The notes beneath the pieces are model-generated. The model saw nothing but the letters and a program-made list of their open reading frames with translations. It was not told the DNA's origin and did not search any database. Positions 44,078-59,618 of a stretch of DNA of 64,000 nucleotides are shown here, one piece after another (the stretch's first letter is position 1; each line of letters starts with the position of its first letter). The translations under genes were made by a program, and so were the position numbers. Source of the stretch: Phylloscopus collybita (taxonomy: Eukaryota > Chordata > Aves > Passeriformes > Phylloscopidae); the NCBI GenBank assembly GCA_027886175.1, contig JAJNNQ010000075.1:6427001-6491000 (forward strand). The letters are read 5' to 3'.

Positions 44078-47000
44078 CTGGCCACATGTGTTTGGAAGTC
44101 ATTATTTTAAAAAGACGTACATTTATTTAGAATAAAAGCATCATGCCTGGGATGGAGTAACAAAGCAGCAGCTATGCATTGGCCCCACAAGCTTTCTGCA
44201 GGCACATTAATTGAGTTTGTTAAACAGCCATCAAGCAGCCATAAATGCAGGCAAAGCAGTAAATTCCTTCTTTCAAATATAAAGGGAGGAGATTTGTAAA
44301 AATAACTCTGTGTACCTGATGTCCCCTGTCTCTCTTCAAGTTTTAAACTTCAGGCAGATTATTTGGATTGCCCCAGATCAGTCTGAATTAGGAATTTCAA
44401 GTGGGGCAAATAAAACACATTTATTTAGAATATTTTTTTTTAAAGGATTTACCAACTTTCTTTAGATGGCAAACAACGGTTCAGCTCCTGGAAGGAATCC
44501 TGCAACCCTTTCATTTATGACCCAGATATGCTGACAAAATAAGCATTGACAGAGAAATAGTTATTTCGTGTTTTCACAGATGTGAGAATCAAGCCTCAAG
44601 TCCAATTAGTTTTATTTTTTTTCTTTTTTCATCACACTGGGCAGACTGAGCATACTGATTGAACCAACTTTTAGAAAGGTGAGGAAAATAGTTGGCTTTG
44701 TCACACTCACCAGTCAACCAGTGTTCCATGCTATCTATTAATGTTAATCCGGCATGTCCATCCCCAGATGTGAATTTCTGAAAATTCATACATCCTGGCA
44801 GTGCTTCCTTCAGATTTCTCAGCTAAGTTGCTGGAATAGTGGGGGAAATACATGGCATAAATTAAATTGCAGTGAATACTAGGCCATGACTTTGGGAGTT
44901 TGCCCACATCTATCAGAATATTTATGAAGCACAAAGATGTTCAATACTTCTCAGGGTTTATATATATTACCACTGAGTGCAACATTCTGGATTCAAGCAT
45001 AAGCATGAGATGTGTGTTCCCACAGCCAAACAGATAATGACTCCAACTGGAAATATGAAATCAGCTCACGGGGCCAGATGCTCAGCTGCAGTAAAGGAAT
45101 GTCTCTCCGAATGACAGAGTTATGCTGTTCTGTATTTCAGGACTTTAATGTTTGTGAGTATAACATGATAACAGCAAGTGTCTCTGGGCAGCTGGCATAA
45201 ATTATAGCAGTTACAACCTTCATAGGATCTGTCTTATGATGTAGTTTTTCTCTAACTCACTGTACAAATGCACTGCAACTGCACAGAGGTAAACAGGAAT
45301 TCATCCCGCTTCCCATTTTGCCAGTGATAGAACCTTCCTCTCACAAACCTTCCTCTCACACCCTGGGTAAGTGATATAGCTAGAAGTAGCATTGGAAGCA
45401 GAAAATCTGTTTATTGTCTAGTTCCAGGAAGAATTTGCAAAGCCAGCATTGTAAAAAAAAAGTTAAAAGCAACAACAAAAAAAACACCCCAGGTTTTAAC
45501 TTGTAAACTGAACACATCTCTTATGTAATTAGGGAACGAAAATAAATTAACTTTATAACCTCAGGGTGCCATTCTTAAAGATTATAAATCTGCCTGAGAT
45601 CTGTTGAAAAGATGAAGACTACCCCAGTAGAAGAGATGAACATTTTCCTCCTTTTCATATGGAAATATTTAAAAACAGGAACACCCTGTCTTGTCTTGGA
45701 AAAAGGTTGATCAGCAAGCTAACAGTTCTTCCATTCTTTTAATTTCCTGCTCAAAGAGTAATGAATCTAATCTCAGAAGAGTATGAATCCACAAAGTTGT
45801 GTGTTTTATGTGGTTGTGAAATTAATGTTACACTCTGACTCCCTGAATACCATCCACTTGCTTACCTTTTTTTCAATATAGTAGGAAATTACAAGCCCTG
45901 AGCAAGACATTACTCTCTGATGATTATGAATTAGCTGACCTCAGGCCACAGAGAAAGGCAGCACATTCTACCAGACCACAAGGTCTTTTACTTAACAGAA
46001 GTAACTTAGTTACTTAACTTAGCTGGACATTTCTGCCACCTTTGGAGTCGTGTGTTTCATCTTTCCAAAAAAGAAATTTTCACCTAAGAAAAAAAAAAAA
46101 AAAGAGGACATCTCTTCCTACACTTAGTGATGTTATTTGCTAGAGGCTATCCATGCAATCAGAGCTTTTTTTTTTTTTCTCCTGCTGACTGACATAATAA
46201 TACTTTTTAATGTAGGAAATAGTAAGACAGACCATTTCAAGTATAATGGAATATGGACTAAATCAAATACTGAGTGTTCCACCATATAAATTCTTGTCTG
46301 CTTCCAGAAAATAAGTAAGGAACTGCCAACATTTCCCTGAATGCACAGGGAGTGCAAGACAGCGGCAACAACGTCTCCAAAGATGAAGGAAGTATTTCCA
46401 TCCTCCCCTCCTTTCTGCTACTTCTTCTCACTTCTTCTTCGTAATGCTTCTACCACTTACACCTTTAACACATCCAAACCAGCCCTTTCCCTACAAAATC
46501 CTCCCTCCAGAGTTTGGAAGCAACCAAAGAAATAAAACCTGAGTCTGAAGCAGCCTTGCAAGTTTTACCCACTTAGAGGACTAAAATCTACCCCTTCTCC
46601 ATCTACTCATATTTTATTAATCTCAGTTAATTAACATGTTTCTGTGTCTCACAGGCCAGGCTGCAGCAGCTGGCACAGCTCGTGCCATGCTTGGGAGGGA
46701 TTGTTGAGGGGCTGGGCCAGGCTGGGTTGTCAGAGCCGACACATCAAAGGCCCATCTGCCAAACCTTCCCTAGAGACCTTGGTGAACAAACATAGGGCAA
46801 AGGGGGAAAAGAGATTTTGCTTTGGCATTGCCTTTTGTAGGGATTTCTTGTCCTTTTATAGGGGATTTAAGGAGAAATGAGTCTCCTTACTCGGAGGAAA
46901 TGTGGAAATGCTTGAAACACAGCATTCATTGCAAAGGTGGGGAGTAAGACTGTGAGCACTGTTTTTTCAAAAGAAAACCTTGAGAACCCCCTCATGGCCT

Positions 47001-50000
47001 AGGATCTGTGAAGTGGGCTGGATACGCCTCCTCCCTCCTAATTCTTCTAGACAGAGTGGAGGAGAGATTAAATTTACTATGTGGTTGCTCTAAAAGTGTG
47101 GGACACTGAGATGCCCTTAAGATGTCAGAAGTTGACTGTGTGGTATATTGTGGGCAGATACGTGGAAAAGATGAATCAGTTCCACTGCACAAGCTGTGTA
47201 ATGGCAAAATAATTTTATTCTGCTTTGCTGAGAGTCCAGAAACTTTGTGAAGGCTGGATGCCCTGGTTCAGGGTCAGTGTCCTGCTGTTGTGGGCACACA
47301 GTTGACTGATATCTCAGCATGGACAGTGTGTCCTGGCATTTGCCTGTAATGTGGTGTGGAGAAATACCCCATAATGGATTCATCTCCAGGGATGTCAATA
47401 TACACAGCAATGAACCTGCTGGAGACATCATTGGAGGCTAGTAAGGACCAGAATTTCTTATAACAGCCACTAATTTAAAGTGGTTTAAGCATCCACCTTC
47501 CAAAAATCAATACTTTCCATGTGTTTTAGCAGTTGTCATCTTGTGCAACTTTTTAAATTGTAGCTTTACACCTGCTTTTGAAACTCTAGTTCTTTTACTC
47601 TTTAATCTGATTTTGCAAGGTCACCAATGAATCTGTCTCAGGTCAAAGATACCATTGCTTCCTTTTGGGAAGCACAGGAAGTACAAGGAAGTTGGAAAGA
47701 AGTGATGTTCAACACTTCTGCATCATTCAGCTAAGCCAAAAAGGCAATGTGATTTCTGCAGCATAATCCCAGCCTGATTTTGACACCATTTTTAATAATC
47801 GTCCATCAGTAGTGAGAGGGCTTGAGTGGAATTAGTTGGTTTTATCCATCAAATTTTAAGTAGACTGGTGCCAAGGCATCAAAGCAACAAACTAATTCAG
47901 GAGAAGCCATCCTTGAGTAAAAGGCATAGCAGATAGGCTATAGCAGAAGGAAAATTAGGTGGGTCTTTCTTCCCCTGTTTTCTGTAACAGCCTACATGAA
48001 GAATTGTCTCAGTGGACTTCAGGTCAAGGAGATCAGGTCACAACTTCAGAACTGCAAATCTGGTACATTTTGTTCATGCTCAAGTCACATCAAATATTTG
48101 TTAACATGTATGTGATGTCAATAGGAACAGAAAGGGAACTCTGTGGATAGTGAGGAGCCTTTACCAAAATTGTTATGCTGCTTACTGAAAATTTCTCATG
48201 GTAATTCCTCTTCACAGAGGGGTGTTAAAGACTGCCTGGAACACAGACAGGGTTTCAAGAACCCATTTTCTAGACTTCCTGCCATTATGTAGGATATGCC
48301 CCTCAGCTAGGACCTTATCAGGTGACTGCCATAATGTTGGAGGGCAAAATACAAGAGATTTGAAATACTTTCTACTTTCAGAGATGAGGGTACCCTAAAG
48401 CAAGATTGTCCATCCCTTCTCTCGAGCCTACCCCTTGAGTTATCAAGCTGAACCTTGCCCTTGACAGAATAGGTTGCTCTTCTTAAGAAAGAGATAGTAT
48501 TTAAACACATCTCTTAATAAAAATGCTCTCAACTACTTCCAGTCCTTCCCTTCTCCGATATGTTATTCCAGCTGCTCTGGTCAGCTTTTGCAAGAATTCA
48601 TGGGACCTCTTCTAAATGGGAGCAGTGAAATGAGTAAAATCAAATTAATAAGTGAGACTTGGAATTGTAGCAACATTCAAGTACGAAGCAAAGTGAACTC
48701 ATGAATAATGAGAATCCACTGCTCACTATGGATCACCACTGGGTCTGCAACTTCAGCTGTGGTACCTCAAGAAAGAAGTCACTGAAGGAAGTCACTCTTT
48801 GATCACTTCTCCCCAAAGTTATAATGTCAACTACCTCTACCCATACCAGATTTGCCCAACTTTCTCATCCTAAACCTATTGCAGCAAGACCCCAAGCTCA
48901 GCTGGAGTACTCAGTAATTCAGCTAATTAATGCTAATTTTAGTCAGTTGTTCCTGTGAATCCCAGAGAATGGAGTGACTATTCATTAGCCTTGGTGTGTA
49001 CTTTGAAAACAGATACAAATTAAAACTCTTTTAAAATGCAAAATGTTATTTGCCTACGTGCTGCTTTCATTGGGCAAACAGAAGTTAAGGGCAAGGATGA
49101 AAGCAACTGCTGTACATAGGCTGCATGAGAATGAGATCTGAAATCCAGCTGCTGCAGTGCCAGTCCTGCCAGGCTGCCTGGCTGGAGCCCTGTTCCTGGC
49201 AAGGTGGTTTGATCAGCAGTGTGCCAGGTACAGACTGAGCAATGCAGTCTGCAGTGTTTCCCTATAAAATTGAGGTATTGATTGAAAACTTTGTTATTTG
49301 ATATGGTGATGCGGATCCCAAGGAACATGGATTCCTGTGTAACATGCCAATTCAGTACAGTAGTGCCTGTGATTTCATCACTCCATATCCTGGCTCTAGG
49401 AAAGATGAGAAGTGGCTTCTGCATGGGAGGGATGTTACTTCAGTTCCAGGAAAAGAGAGTGGTGATCTTAGTGTTGCTGGATTGCACCTCAGTTCCTAGA
49501 AGTAAAAAAGGAGTTGATAGCTCTGTCCCCTCATGTGTGGCACAGTGAGTGTACACTTCCAATTACTTCTTAAATCAAAGCCCAAGAGTCTCACAAACTT
49601 GTATTAAACCGGGTTTGAGTCAAGGCACCAGCAAAACAAGTGACTGCACAAAGGGGTTCTGCTGTTACCATCAATGCTCAGGTTAGAAGAAAAGATGCTG
49701 CCAAACAACTGAAACAGCAAGACTAAACAAGATTTTTCCACAAAACCACAGCATGCTCCTCTTCTCATATTTTCTCACAGAGCACACCTGATTGCAGGCA
49801 GTAGCAAAGCCAGGCAAGGAAGATAAATGAGCTGTAGAATCCCTGGCATGCAGCTCATGAGGTGGGTGGAAGTTTGGAAATGTGCTTGATGAACCTCTGA
49901 GTATGGCAAGACCTATGGAAAAGAAGGCAGAAGCAGTTACCAGGGCGGGGGAATGGGGGTTTGGAATGACAGGCTTATGTAAGAGTTACAGTGGGGATAA

Positions 50001-53000
50001 TTTTGATGAGGAACAGAACAAAGCCTGGAAATGCTGGTGGCCCCTGCCTGTAAAAGAGTGCAAAGTAGAAGTCACAAATGGTAATAAAATCGTAGAATGA
50101 GATGTGATTCCTGACCTGCAAATACTCTCTCATTAAGGCTGTTGGCCTGGGAACTGAGAGGGAGTGTTTTCCCTATTCCCTTTCTGTAAAGGAGAAAGCC
50201 AGCATTGCTCAGAGATTCAGGAAGCAATGGTACCAGAAACAAAAGGCTCTACCTCCCAAGGAAGACACAAGGTATATTTGCAGCTTATAAATTAAATTAA
50301 ATCCAATCAATTCATATATCTGAAAAAATTCTCCAGCAAGTGCCTATGCAACAGGGAGGCAGTTCCAGTGATGCCCATTAACTTCTTCACAGCACGGGGT
50401 GAAGTGGTCATCCAGAGTGACACACTTGAGGCCAGCTCAGTGCCACTAGCCTCTCTTACCACAGTCCAAAGGGTTTGTGTTTTCCAGTGCACCCCTGTTT
50501 GGGTATACAGCCCTTCCTATGTCAGACAAGCTTTGAAAAAGACCAACAGAGGAGCTGCCTCACAACCTTCAACTCTCCCTTGCAGCACATATTTTTCTTC
50601 TGGAAAGACAATAAGCTGTGACTCATATTAGCAGGGAACACATCAGAGGACCTCTTCTTTTTCTGTTTAGGTGGGGACAATTACCCTGTGTGAGAGCAGA
50701 AAGAAGAATCATGTGATATAAATCCAACCCACAAAGTGTGTTAGCTCAGCATTGTACCCAAGGTAACCATCTTTGCTAAGTTTTTGCCACCAACACAACT
50801 CACAGCCTCCATCCCAGAGTGAGCTTCAGCCCAAACTGTTTGAAAGTCTGCCAGAACTTGTTCCCACCTGCCTGTGTGTGAACATGGCACAGAGAAAGCT
50901 TCCTACGCACAGTCCACCTGAAGTTTGGGGAAATGAAGGCTGTAGTTGAGAGTATTCTTTCCCATATCTGTATCTCATATTTATGAGAAAGTGAAATCTG
51001 GGAAGGTGCCATGGGTAAAATGACAACATTTCATGTTTAAAAAATTTTTGAGCTATAAGTAGCTGTAAATGGAATTGCTTACTTTTTTTCTAGTCCCACC
51101 AAAAATTAACTGATTTCTTCACACAGACTTAATTTTTGTTTAGGAGTTTTTTGAAGGAAGATGGTGGAGGAAGATATAAAGGAAATATTTTTTATCTGTC
51201 TGGTAGTTATTAGTCAGAACAGGTAAAACCTATTTTAGAATTTTCTAAGAGTGAAGGATATTCATCCCATTCACATGATCTACTCTCAGATACAGCAAAT
51301 ATGAAATTTCAAAGAACAAAAATATCACATCACCATTAGAAAAAAAATTCACCAAATCAATATAAAACCCTTCAGTCCTGCTTAAAAATCAGATACTTAA
51401 TACCACTGTAAAGCAGAAAAGTCTCATTACAACATGATTCTTTTTAACATCCTGTTTTTGTTTCTTCCCTGCTTTGTATACGTGCAGTGTTTGCTTGTTT
51501 ATAATGTCAACAAGATAGAGCTCCTCAGGGAAAAGAACATGGAAAATGCACCAAATCTGGCACATCAAATATTCCACACACATATGCATCTAGTTAGCCC
51601 TGTGGGGCAGCAATTTTCTCATTTGCTGAGGACCATGAGCTACCTCAATTCTTTGAGAGGAGACTTGGAAGCCATTCTCTGGCCATTCCTAAGCCAATAA
51701 TTCCAATTATTACTTTCTCCTCACCTTTATTCCTTCATCATAATTTCTGCCTTTGTCTGGTGATCATAAACCTTCTCCAAGTTCACCATGTCAGTCTCAA
51801 AAGAGAACCATTCCATTCACTAATCAGATAAGCAGAAAAGTCAGTGGGGCATTTTTTTGAGGGAAAAACTCCTTCTTGAGCAGCTGCCCAAAGGAACAGA
51901 ATTACACAGATCTTATTTACAAAGGTGATGGTTATGTGTGTGAAAATGCAGTAGTAGGGCAAACTAATTTGCCATTTACCACCAGTTTTGTTTCTTACTG
52001 TGGATTCTACAGAAGAAGATGTACTCTCATTGAAGAAATTGGTTCTCAATGTGCAGCTAAGTGCCCTGGTGCCCCTCAGGAGAACAGAGTGTACAAGGCC
52101 TGTGAAACTGATGTAAAAATGGTATTTATAGAAGCACTTTTTACTCATGTCAACTTTGTGAGCCATTTAGTTTCACCACAAACCCTTTTTCACTGCCTTA
52201 CTGGCAATTATCTAAGTAGCAGCAATGCTGCAAGTCTCTAGGACAGAGAGCAGCAATCTACATGACCAAAACTAAGCTCAGATACTGACTTCAGTGCCAG
52301 TTCATTCCCACTGGGACGTAGGGAGAGGCAAAGCTCTGGGTGAGGCTTATACCCTCTGCCTGCACTGTAGGTCACTGAGATTTCACATATTAATAAAGGT
52401 TCCTTCAGAAGATGATGAAGACCAGGGAATCAAGCCAAAGATATGCATTTTCTTGTTCTTCTCTCATCTCTCTCTTATCCTTCTATTGGGAGCTTGGTAC
52501 TTTCCCCAGACTAATGCCTCCCTACCCATCAACTTATCCTGGCACTCTGTTCCACTACCCTGGCAGAAAAGCCTTTCACTTCTGAGGGAGGGTGGTGGGA
52601 TAAGGGCCATGAAATTACTGATTTAAAATAAGGAAATTTTCAAAGGTCCCATATGTATCCCTCTGTTTTTCTTCCTCTATCCTATCGCGCCTGAATGTTC
52701 CATCAACAACTTCTTCTTCTTGAAGTTGAAAAAGGTTGGAGGTTTCTCCTAGAAAGTGATTTAAGGCATTCACTGGAAACATTTCACCTCACTGAGAGGA
52801 GCAGAGCAGTTCCTGAAACATCAGAGAAGAGTATTTAAGCTGTATCCATAGCTGGGTGAGAACTACTGAATAAATCAGATGTGATAAGTAAAGACCCTTA
52901 AAAAGCCAGAACATTTTCTGACATGAAATTCCTGGACCTTTGGAAAGATCACCCTTATGTTTATGTCCTGATGAAGTTTTGAATGTAGAGTTTCCTCTAC

Positions 53001-56000
53001 TCTCAACCATGATCTATCAGTTCCTATAACCTCATTTCTGCTCACTCAAGTATGGCAAAGAGGGGTAGGTATACTTCGGATACCACCACCTTGATTAAGG
53101 CTCCTGATGACTAACAAGCACTCCACAAATATAATTGACATTTGGAACATTTCTTTATTCACCGCTAACCTTCAAGAAGCTTCTTTGTTTCTGCTGCAGT
53201 GCTTGTGTGTCTCTTCCCTTGCTATCCCTGTCCTTTACAGTAAGCACAGACCCAGCAATTTACCCAGTAGTGCCTGGAATTGCTCTTCACAAAAGGAGGC
53301 TGCGTTTCACCTTTACGCAGTTTGCTTTAATCAGAGACTTCAGCGTGAAAGCCGATGTACGCCTCCCGTGAAGCTCACAGACATCCTGGGAAACTCATTC
53401 CCTTCAATTCTTTGAACATCCTTTGTGGCTCAGGGCTGCGGTCAAGCATCCTTAATGAAAAGCTGCTTGTGCAATACATTTCCTGCTGATCACGAAGAAC
53501 ACCTCCTTGGAAAATAAACATGCTAAAATGAAAATCCCAGGAAGCTTTCAAGTTTATAAACTCTTCCATGGTAACTGAACTTTGAAAACTACAAGCTCCA
53601 TCTCAAAGTAGCCAGAAGACTCAAGCAAATGATGATGGAGAGGTGTCTCTGATAAGACATAAGTGTTTGTGCTGTTCATTTTCTGTTCATTTTTCCACTG
53701 CAGGATAGTTTCCAAGCATGGTAAAAGAAAAAAGTGTTTCCATTTTACTTTCTCTCTTGCCTCATGCCTTTCAATATCACAACTCCCTGACTCCAAACAG
53801 GACTAGCACTGAGTTTCTTAGAGCTGTGTCACTTTCTACAGCAGTTTCATGCATATGGGCTATTGAATTTTTTTCCTTAGCCAAGGGGCTAAGGAAAGAT
53901 CTGATACACACTCATCTGAGTGTAATCACTTCAAGTTTCATCAGAAGGGAAACATTATCATATGTGCAGTGATAGGCAGAAATCTTCCTCAGTCCTTTAC
54001 AAGCCTTGCAATCTGCCAGGGGTGCCAATGCTGGAAGAGCTTTCTGTCATGATATCCTTAGGAAAATGCAGCATAGTGATGCATAGGGACCATGGATTCT
54101 GGCAATCAGGTCATGTTAAGAAGTGGAATCTCTAGCATTCTCTCACTGGTCAAACTTTGTTCTTTCTTAACTCCCAGGTTTAGTAGAATATACCCTTTTG
54201 TCTTCAAGTCTCTCTGAGTTACCAGAGGCCTTATGAAAGCATAAGAGGAGATTCTTCTAATGAAACTAGTTCAAAACTTGAGTCACAAGTTTCAAAACAG
54301 ACTGAAAAGTGGTGTCCTAAAGCTGAAAGAAAGTCAGAAAATTCATAAACTTTTGTTCCAAGGTCTCCACTGTGAAATATTGCCTGGAGACTGGAAAGAC
54401 TCGTCCACTCCTATAAATATCTCCTCTTACTGCCAGTACTAAGGATATATGTAAAAGGATAAATGCTCCTGGGTACTTTACACAATAGTCCTGCACCAGA
54501 AGAAGCTGGTCAGAATGAGCAGTAATAGCTTTAACAACTGGTTTTGTTAGCCCAAGCTTCATAGGTGGTTTGTCAGATATAGAATCATTTTCAAATTCTT
54601 TACTTAAATGATGCAAATTTCTTTTCATGAAGAGAAAACAGGAAGAAAGGACAGACTTTGAGAATAATATTGCCACTAAAAAGTGGGTGGTGGGAAAAAA
54701 AGGAGAGGGTCAACCTGATACACTTTTTGAGCTCTCTGTGAAGAGCCTGGCCATTGAGAGCTGGACTGCATGGAGTAGACATTGCTGCTGCACAGGGGAA
54801 AGTGGAGCCATCGTTACCCTTGCATCCAGCTGTGTGCCCATAGCTCTGACAGGACTGAGCATGTTTCTCTCCTCACCATCTTACCAAGGGCTCTGTCTTC
54901 AGTACCTTCTTTTCTCACTGCTAGAAAGAAAAGTTTCTTTCCACAAACTTCTTTCAGACTTTTCTGGATTGGATTTGGTCTTAATTTGCATTGTCTCAGA
55001 AGTGCATATGTTACCACTTGCAAGCTGTGAGAAGAGCTTGGAGCTTTTTTTGTTTAGGTTTGCTGTTGGTTTTATTTATAATTTTACACTCCTTAGGCTT
55101 TGGCTATTTAAAATTCTCCTGTAAACTCCCTTTGTTGTTCCTTGTTGCCAACAAAAAAGAGAACTTGAATGTCAACCAGAAACACTGCAGACAGTGTTTG
55201 GCTTGCTTGATGCCTTGCATGGTTTGATTTGAAGGAAGGAAGGGAACGGTTGGACTGAAATTACCAAACTCTGGCAAGTTTTGTGTTTTGCTTTCCTCAG
55301 CTCCTGAAATGTAAGTTCTGAGAGAAGTAATTTAGCTGAGAGTCTTAGATCTGTAGAGCTCTTGCACTCCAAACACAAATCTCAGTATTTAATAGATTGG
55401 GTGGGGTTCGATCTGCAGAGAACTAATTGAAGGAGCTGCAAATACAGACATTCAACCCTGATTAATTAGAAGGGCAAAAAAGAACACTCTAATTCCATTT
55501 CCAAATCAAACTAGTTGTACCACAATTATCTCAAGTACCTCAGAGATGGTCAAGTTCACCTTTAGTCCCTCCTTCCCTTTCCTCAGGGAGGAATGGATAG
55601 TCTTGAGCACAGAAGGAGAATCGAAATACTTTGAGCTCTTTATTTGCAGAGTTCTTTGTCTCCTCCAGGAATATAGTATTTTAAAAAGACATCATTTATA
55701 TTTTGCAGTTTTCAAAGGTGCTTTGTATACATGTTCAGTAGTGTTCAGCTCATGGAGAGTTCCATTTTCCCTGGAAATCTACCCACTTTTCAAAATAGCT
55801 AGAAGGGAAGCATCCTGCAAATCTGATTTTGATAGGCATTTTGAAGATGGCATGCTTCAGAAGTCCATAAAACAATTTCTGCCTTCCTCAGCTTTACAGA
55901 TGATCAGGGTAACAGCCTGTATGAGATCTCCAAAACTAGAAAAGCTAGTTTTTCTCTGTAACTAGAAAAACTCTCCTCTCCTGGAGATTTATCTTGTTCC

Positions 56001-59000
56001 TTGAATAATTCCCATGTTTTCTTGTTTCTCCATCTGGAAGATTTTGGCACTGCTTTGCTGGTTTAACATTTAACATTCCTGACATATGGTAAAACAATGA
56101 CACTGGGTCCCTTCCTGATCATACAGTCCTTCTACATCTTTGCATTTGGGGTTCATCTCCATCCACCATCAAAATGCAGTTGTCTTTGCAGCAGACAGCA
56201 GCTGTTTTAACAAGGCTACAAACAGTACACACAAGCACTGAAAAGAAGAAAATAGCTTTCCCAGTTTGTAACTGCAACAGTAATTTGAGGCCAAAGGCAA
56301 GAAATGGACCATTGTTTTCTAGGTAGCTCTGCAAGCCAGTCTTCACCAACCACAACTGGCCAGGTCCTCTCATTCTGTATCTCAATTGAAAGACAGCTGT
56401 TCCTTTTTCTAAATGGGAAGATAGTTCACCTTGATCCTGGCTTCAGCTGCTGCAGCTTTTTACCATTAAATATAATTCAAAATAAATTATCATCCCAGGG
56501 AGAAGACATAGAGTGTTTGAACAAAACAAGCCATTAATTTTCTACACAGAAGAGAACAACTCTCTTCCCAGAGACACTGCTGTGCTGTTGTCTGAAACAC
56601 AATTTTCACTGAAATTGGACAAACCATTTGGGAAGTAATTCAAGTTCCTCTAAAGAGAGGATGTATTGCATACAGTCAGTGGTGGAGGGATTCAGCACCC
56701 ACAACCATGTTAACTGTGTGTAATGAGTTAGAAGCATCTTCTTTTAATAGGTCCTAACTGCAACACATTTTCCCAACAGCTCATTTGCAAACACCCCAGG
56801 TGTTCCACCTCTTTAACTCACCATCAACAAGCTTCCTTTTTTTCATTCTGATCCAGTGGCATCCCTGACAAGTTGCCCCTTTTGTCTTGCAGTAAGATCT
56901 CAAGTCATGATCCAAAGTCAAGAAAACATCTGCCAGGAAGACCGCCAAGAAGGAGCCTGTCTCTGAACACAGCCTCATGAAAACATGAGGACTCCCTCAT
57001 TCAGGGTGTTGTAACTGATGTGTCAGCAGCTCTCTACACATCTCATGGCATGGCCAGTGTTTTAGGACAGATGCTCATCAAACTAACCAACCATGTTGGG
57101 AAATGCATTAATCCTTGCCTAAGACAGATACACACAGAGCTTTCCACACTCTATACCTAGCATTAAAGAAAATAAAGGGAACTGGAAGCCTGGATGTGAT
57201 CCTTGTGAACAAGTTTGCCCAGTATTTGACCTCCCCAGTGCCTCCTACTCTGGATCAGAACAGCCTCCTTCACCACACAGGGATGGCTGAACACCCCACC
57301 TCCACCCAGGGCAGTCACAGGATGATGGGGCTCCAGGCCAGCCTCTTGTAAATAACATGCAGACATGATGCAGAAACTCCTCCCTGCCAGCTGTAGACTG
57401 TGAAGTGTCATTTCTTGGCACCTTTTTCTGAGTTTAGTTTGGGAAAGCATCCAGAATTGTCCATCAAGTGCCACAGGAGTGAAGGATATAACCCAAGAGT
57501 GTTGTGTAAACACAAACTATATAAAGTAAAACCCGATTTTTATTTTGATTTATCTCAGTATCTCCAAACAATGGAAGATTAATCTGAGTTTCATTTTTTG
57601 TGGATGCATGTGATCAAAACTTTTGTGTTCCCTGCAATGCTGACATAAACCTGTAATTTTTAAAAATCAGAATACACTATATACAGAGTGATAGATGAAC
57701 TTCTACTACAGCATTGCTTGCAATTTACTCCTAAAAAAATTTCAGGGTTATTTTGCCCTCTGAATATCAATCAAGCCCAGGAGGAGAAAAAGGAAGGAGG
57801 ATGGATGAGGGAGCAATTGGAGTAACGAGCCTTTCTACTGTAATTTCAGTAACAGATGAGATTGCATCTGCTCCTTTACTGGATCCTAAGCAGGCACAGG
57901 GAAAAGACAGCTCCTGTAGAGTCAAGCATAAACATTGGGTTTGTGCACATGAAGACAGCAATAGGGTAGAAGGCAGCATGTGAAAGACAAATTTTAACAG
58001 CTAGCTTTGGATCTGTCTTAGATTTCAGAAACACTTTAAATATAAACTTACTGAAATTCTTTCAGCCCAGCCCTGGTTACACTTCAATATGCTTTCCATT
58101 AACTGCTCAGTTGTAAAGATTTTTTCCAAACCACCTTAATAATTTTTAATTCAAGACAAGGTATCTTTAGTGAAGTTAATTATAAAATAATGAGCAGTCT
58201 TTTTGTGGCTTAGGAAAGGGTTTATTTTGGGTTAGGTTAAATCAGCATGGAACAGATTCAAGCAATATTGAAATAAGACATCATTAAATCAGAATAGACA
58301 CCTACACTGGGGTTCATACAGACATAATTAAAAAGAGCTGTACATGGGTACAGTCTCATGTGGTCCAAGCACCTGTGTTATATTGGTCTAAAAACAGCAG
58401 CATAACATGATCCAGCCTGAAACATGAGAGGCACAAAGCTTAAAGCAGTGGGTCTAATTCTCTGGGAGAAAGCTTGTCTATGTGTGTTTGTGGGTTTTTG
58501 TTGTTTTTTGGTTGTTTGTTTTTTTTTTTTTTTTTAATTAGCCCTTACTTCCAAAATTATTATGAGCACCAAACTTATGTGAAGCAAAACTGTACTTGAG
58601 CACACCTCATGGACTAGAACCAGGTGATAGAACATACACACAGGTCAGCACAGATACACAGAAGGACAACAGAGTGCTGTGGAAGTGGTGATGTCCCCAT
58701 CATCACTCAGCTAAACACAGAGTGCTGTGAAAATTCTCTCCTTTCTCCCACCACCACACCTTCCATGGCTTCATTCTATTGAATTATATTGTATTTAGTC
58801 TCCCAGACACCTAGACAAGAATTAGTGCTGCCTCATTGCACCTATGTGCTTAGCCAAGCCATCTCAGTATTCCAAGGTCAGTGTCTACACTCTTCTAAGG
58901 TTGTTGATCCTTTGGTTTGTCTTTAGAGAAGCAGGAGAGATAAACTTCCAAAGGTAAAGAACAAAAACCAGAAAAAAATAAAAAACATGTCATTTTTCAT

Positions 59001-59618
59001 ATAATAAAAAAGATGGAGGTCAGTTAACCTTGGCTGAGATGCACTGCCACTGTTCACTCAAAAAAAGAAATCCAAAAAATAACCAAACAAAACTCCAAAC
59101 AACAAATGCAATTCCACCTTATATTTGTTGGTGGTGGATTCATTGGGCTTTTTTTCTTTTATCTACAATGCAGACAAGGACACCTGCTAGAGAGGCTTTC
59201 CCTTCCTAATGTTAGTGACTTCATAATCTTAGCCTGAGTAAGCTATTGCTATCTCATCCCATTTATTTGCACAACCACCTCTATCCTTACAGCAATAATG
59301 AGCTGCAACTGACCTGCTGGTAGGTGATGGAACAGCTTGGATTTATGCATTGATTAGAAACTGATTTTCTTTTTTGTTTCTTTCTCCTACCCCATCCTAT
59401 GCAGACAAAACTACACTCAGGTTCACCAGCTGATTGCCCTTCATGGTTGGTGTACAAAATAACAAGGTTAGCCCTGCTATTCTTGCTGTTTTCTCCTTTT
59501 AGCCTTGCAAAAATCCACAGGAGCTGCATCATCTTGAGCTGGTGGTAGAAATCATTTACTATGAGGTCTTTAAAACATTTGACAGTTGTTAACTGGTTGG
59601 ATGTCTGGTGTTTACTAC
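44078..59618. other. Long AT-rich interval without a supported gene
   Basis: This 15.5-kb stretch has no recognised transposon. Small features are a 15-bp duplication (45331-45360), a 17-bp inverted repeat with a 3-base centre (AAGTAAC...GTTACTT, 45999-46015), A or T runs (46087-46103, 46167-46178, 58519-58536) and a GC-richer patch at about 46650-46760. The stretch 44090-44330 is even-textured and could be conserved non-coding DNA. Longer frames (for example 54627-55124, 165 codons, and 55546-55965, 139 codons) have no motif, no splice context and no composition unlike the surroundings. I infer intergenic or intronic DNA. Confidence 0.45.
45331..45360. repeat. 15-bp tandem duplication
   Basis: AACCTTCCTCTCACA is present twice in direct succession. 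Confidence 0.9.

Noticed and set aside
54627..55124. 165-codon plus-strand frame
   Set aside because: No recognisable motif, no splice or promoter context, and composition like the surrounding AT-rich DNA.
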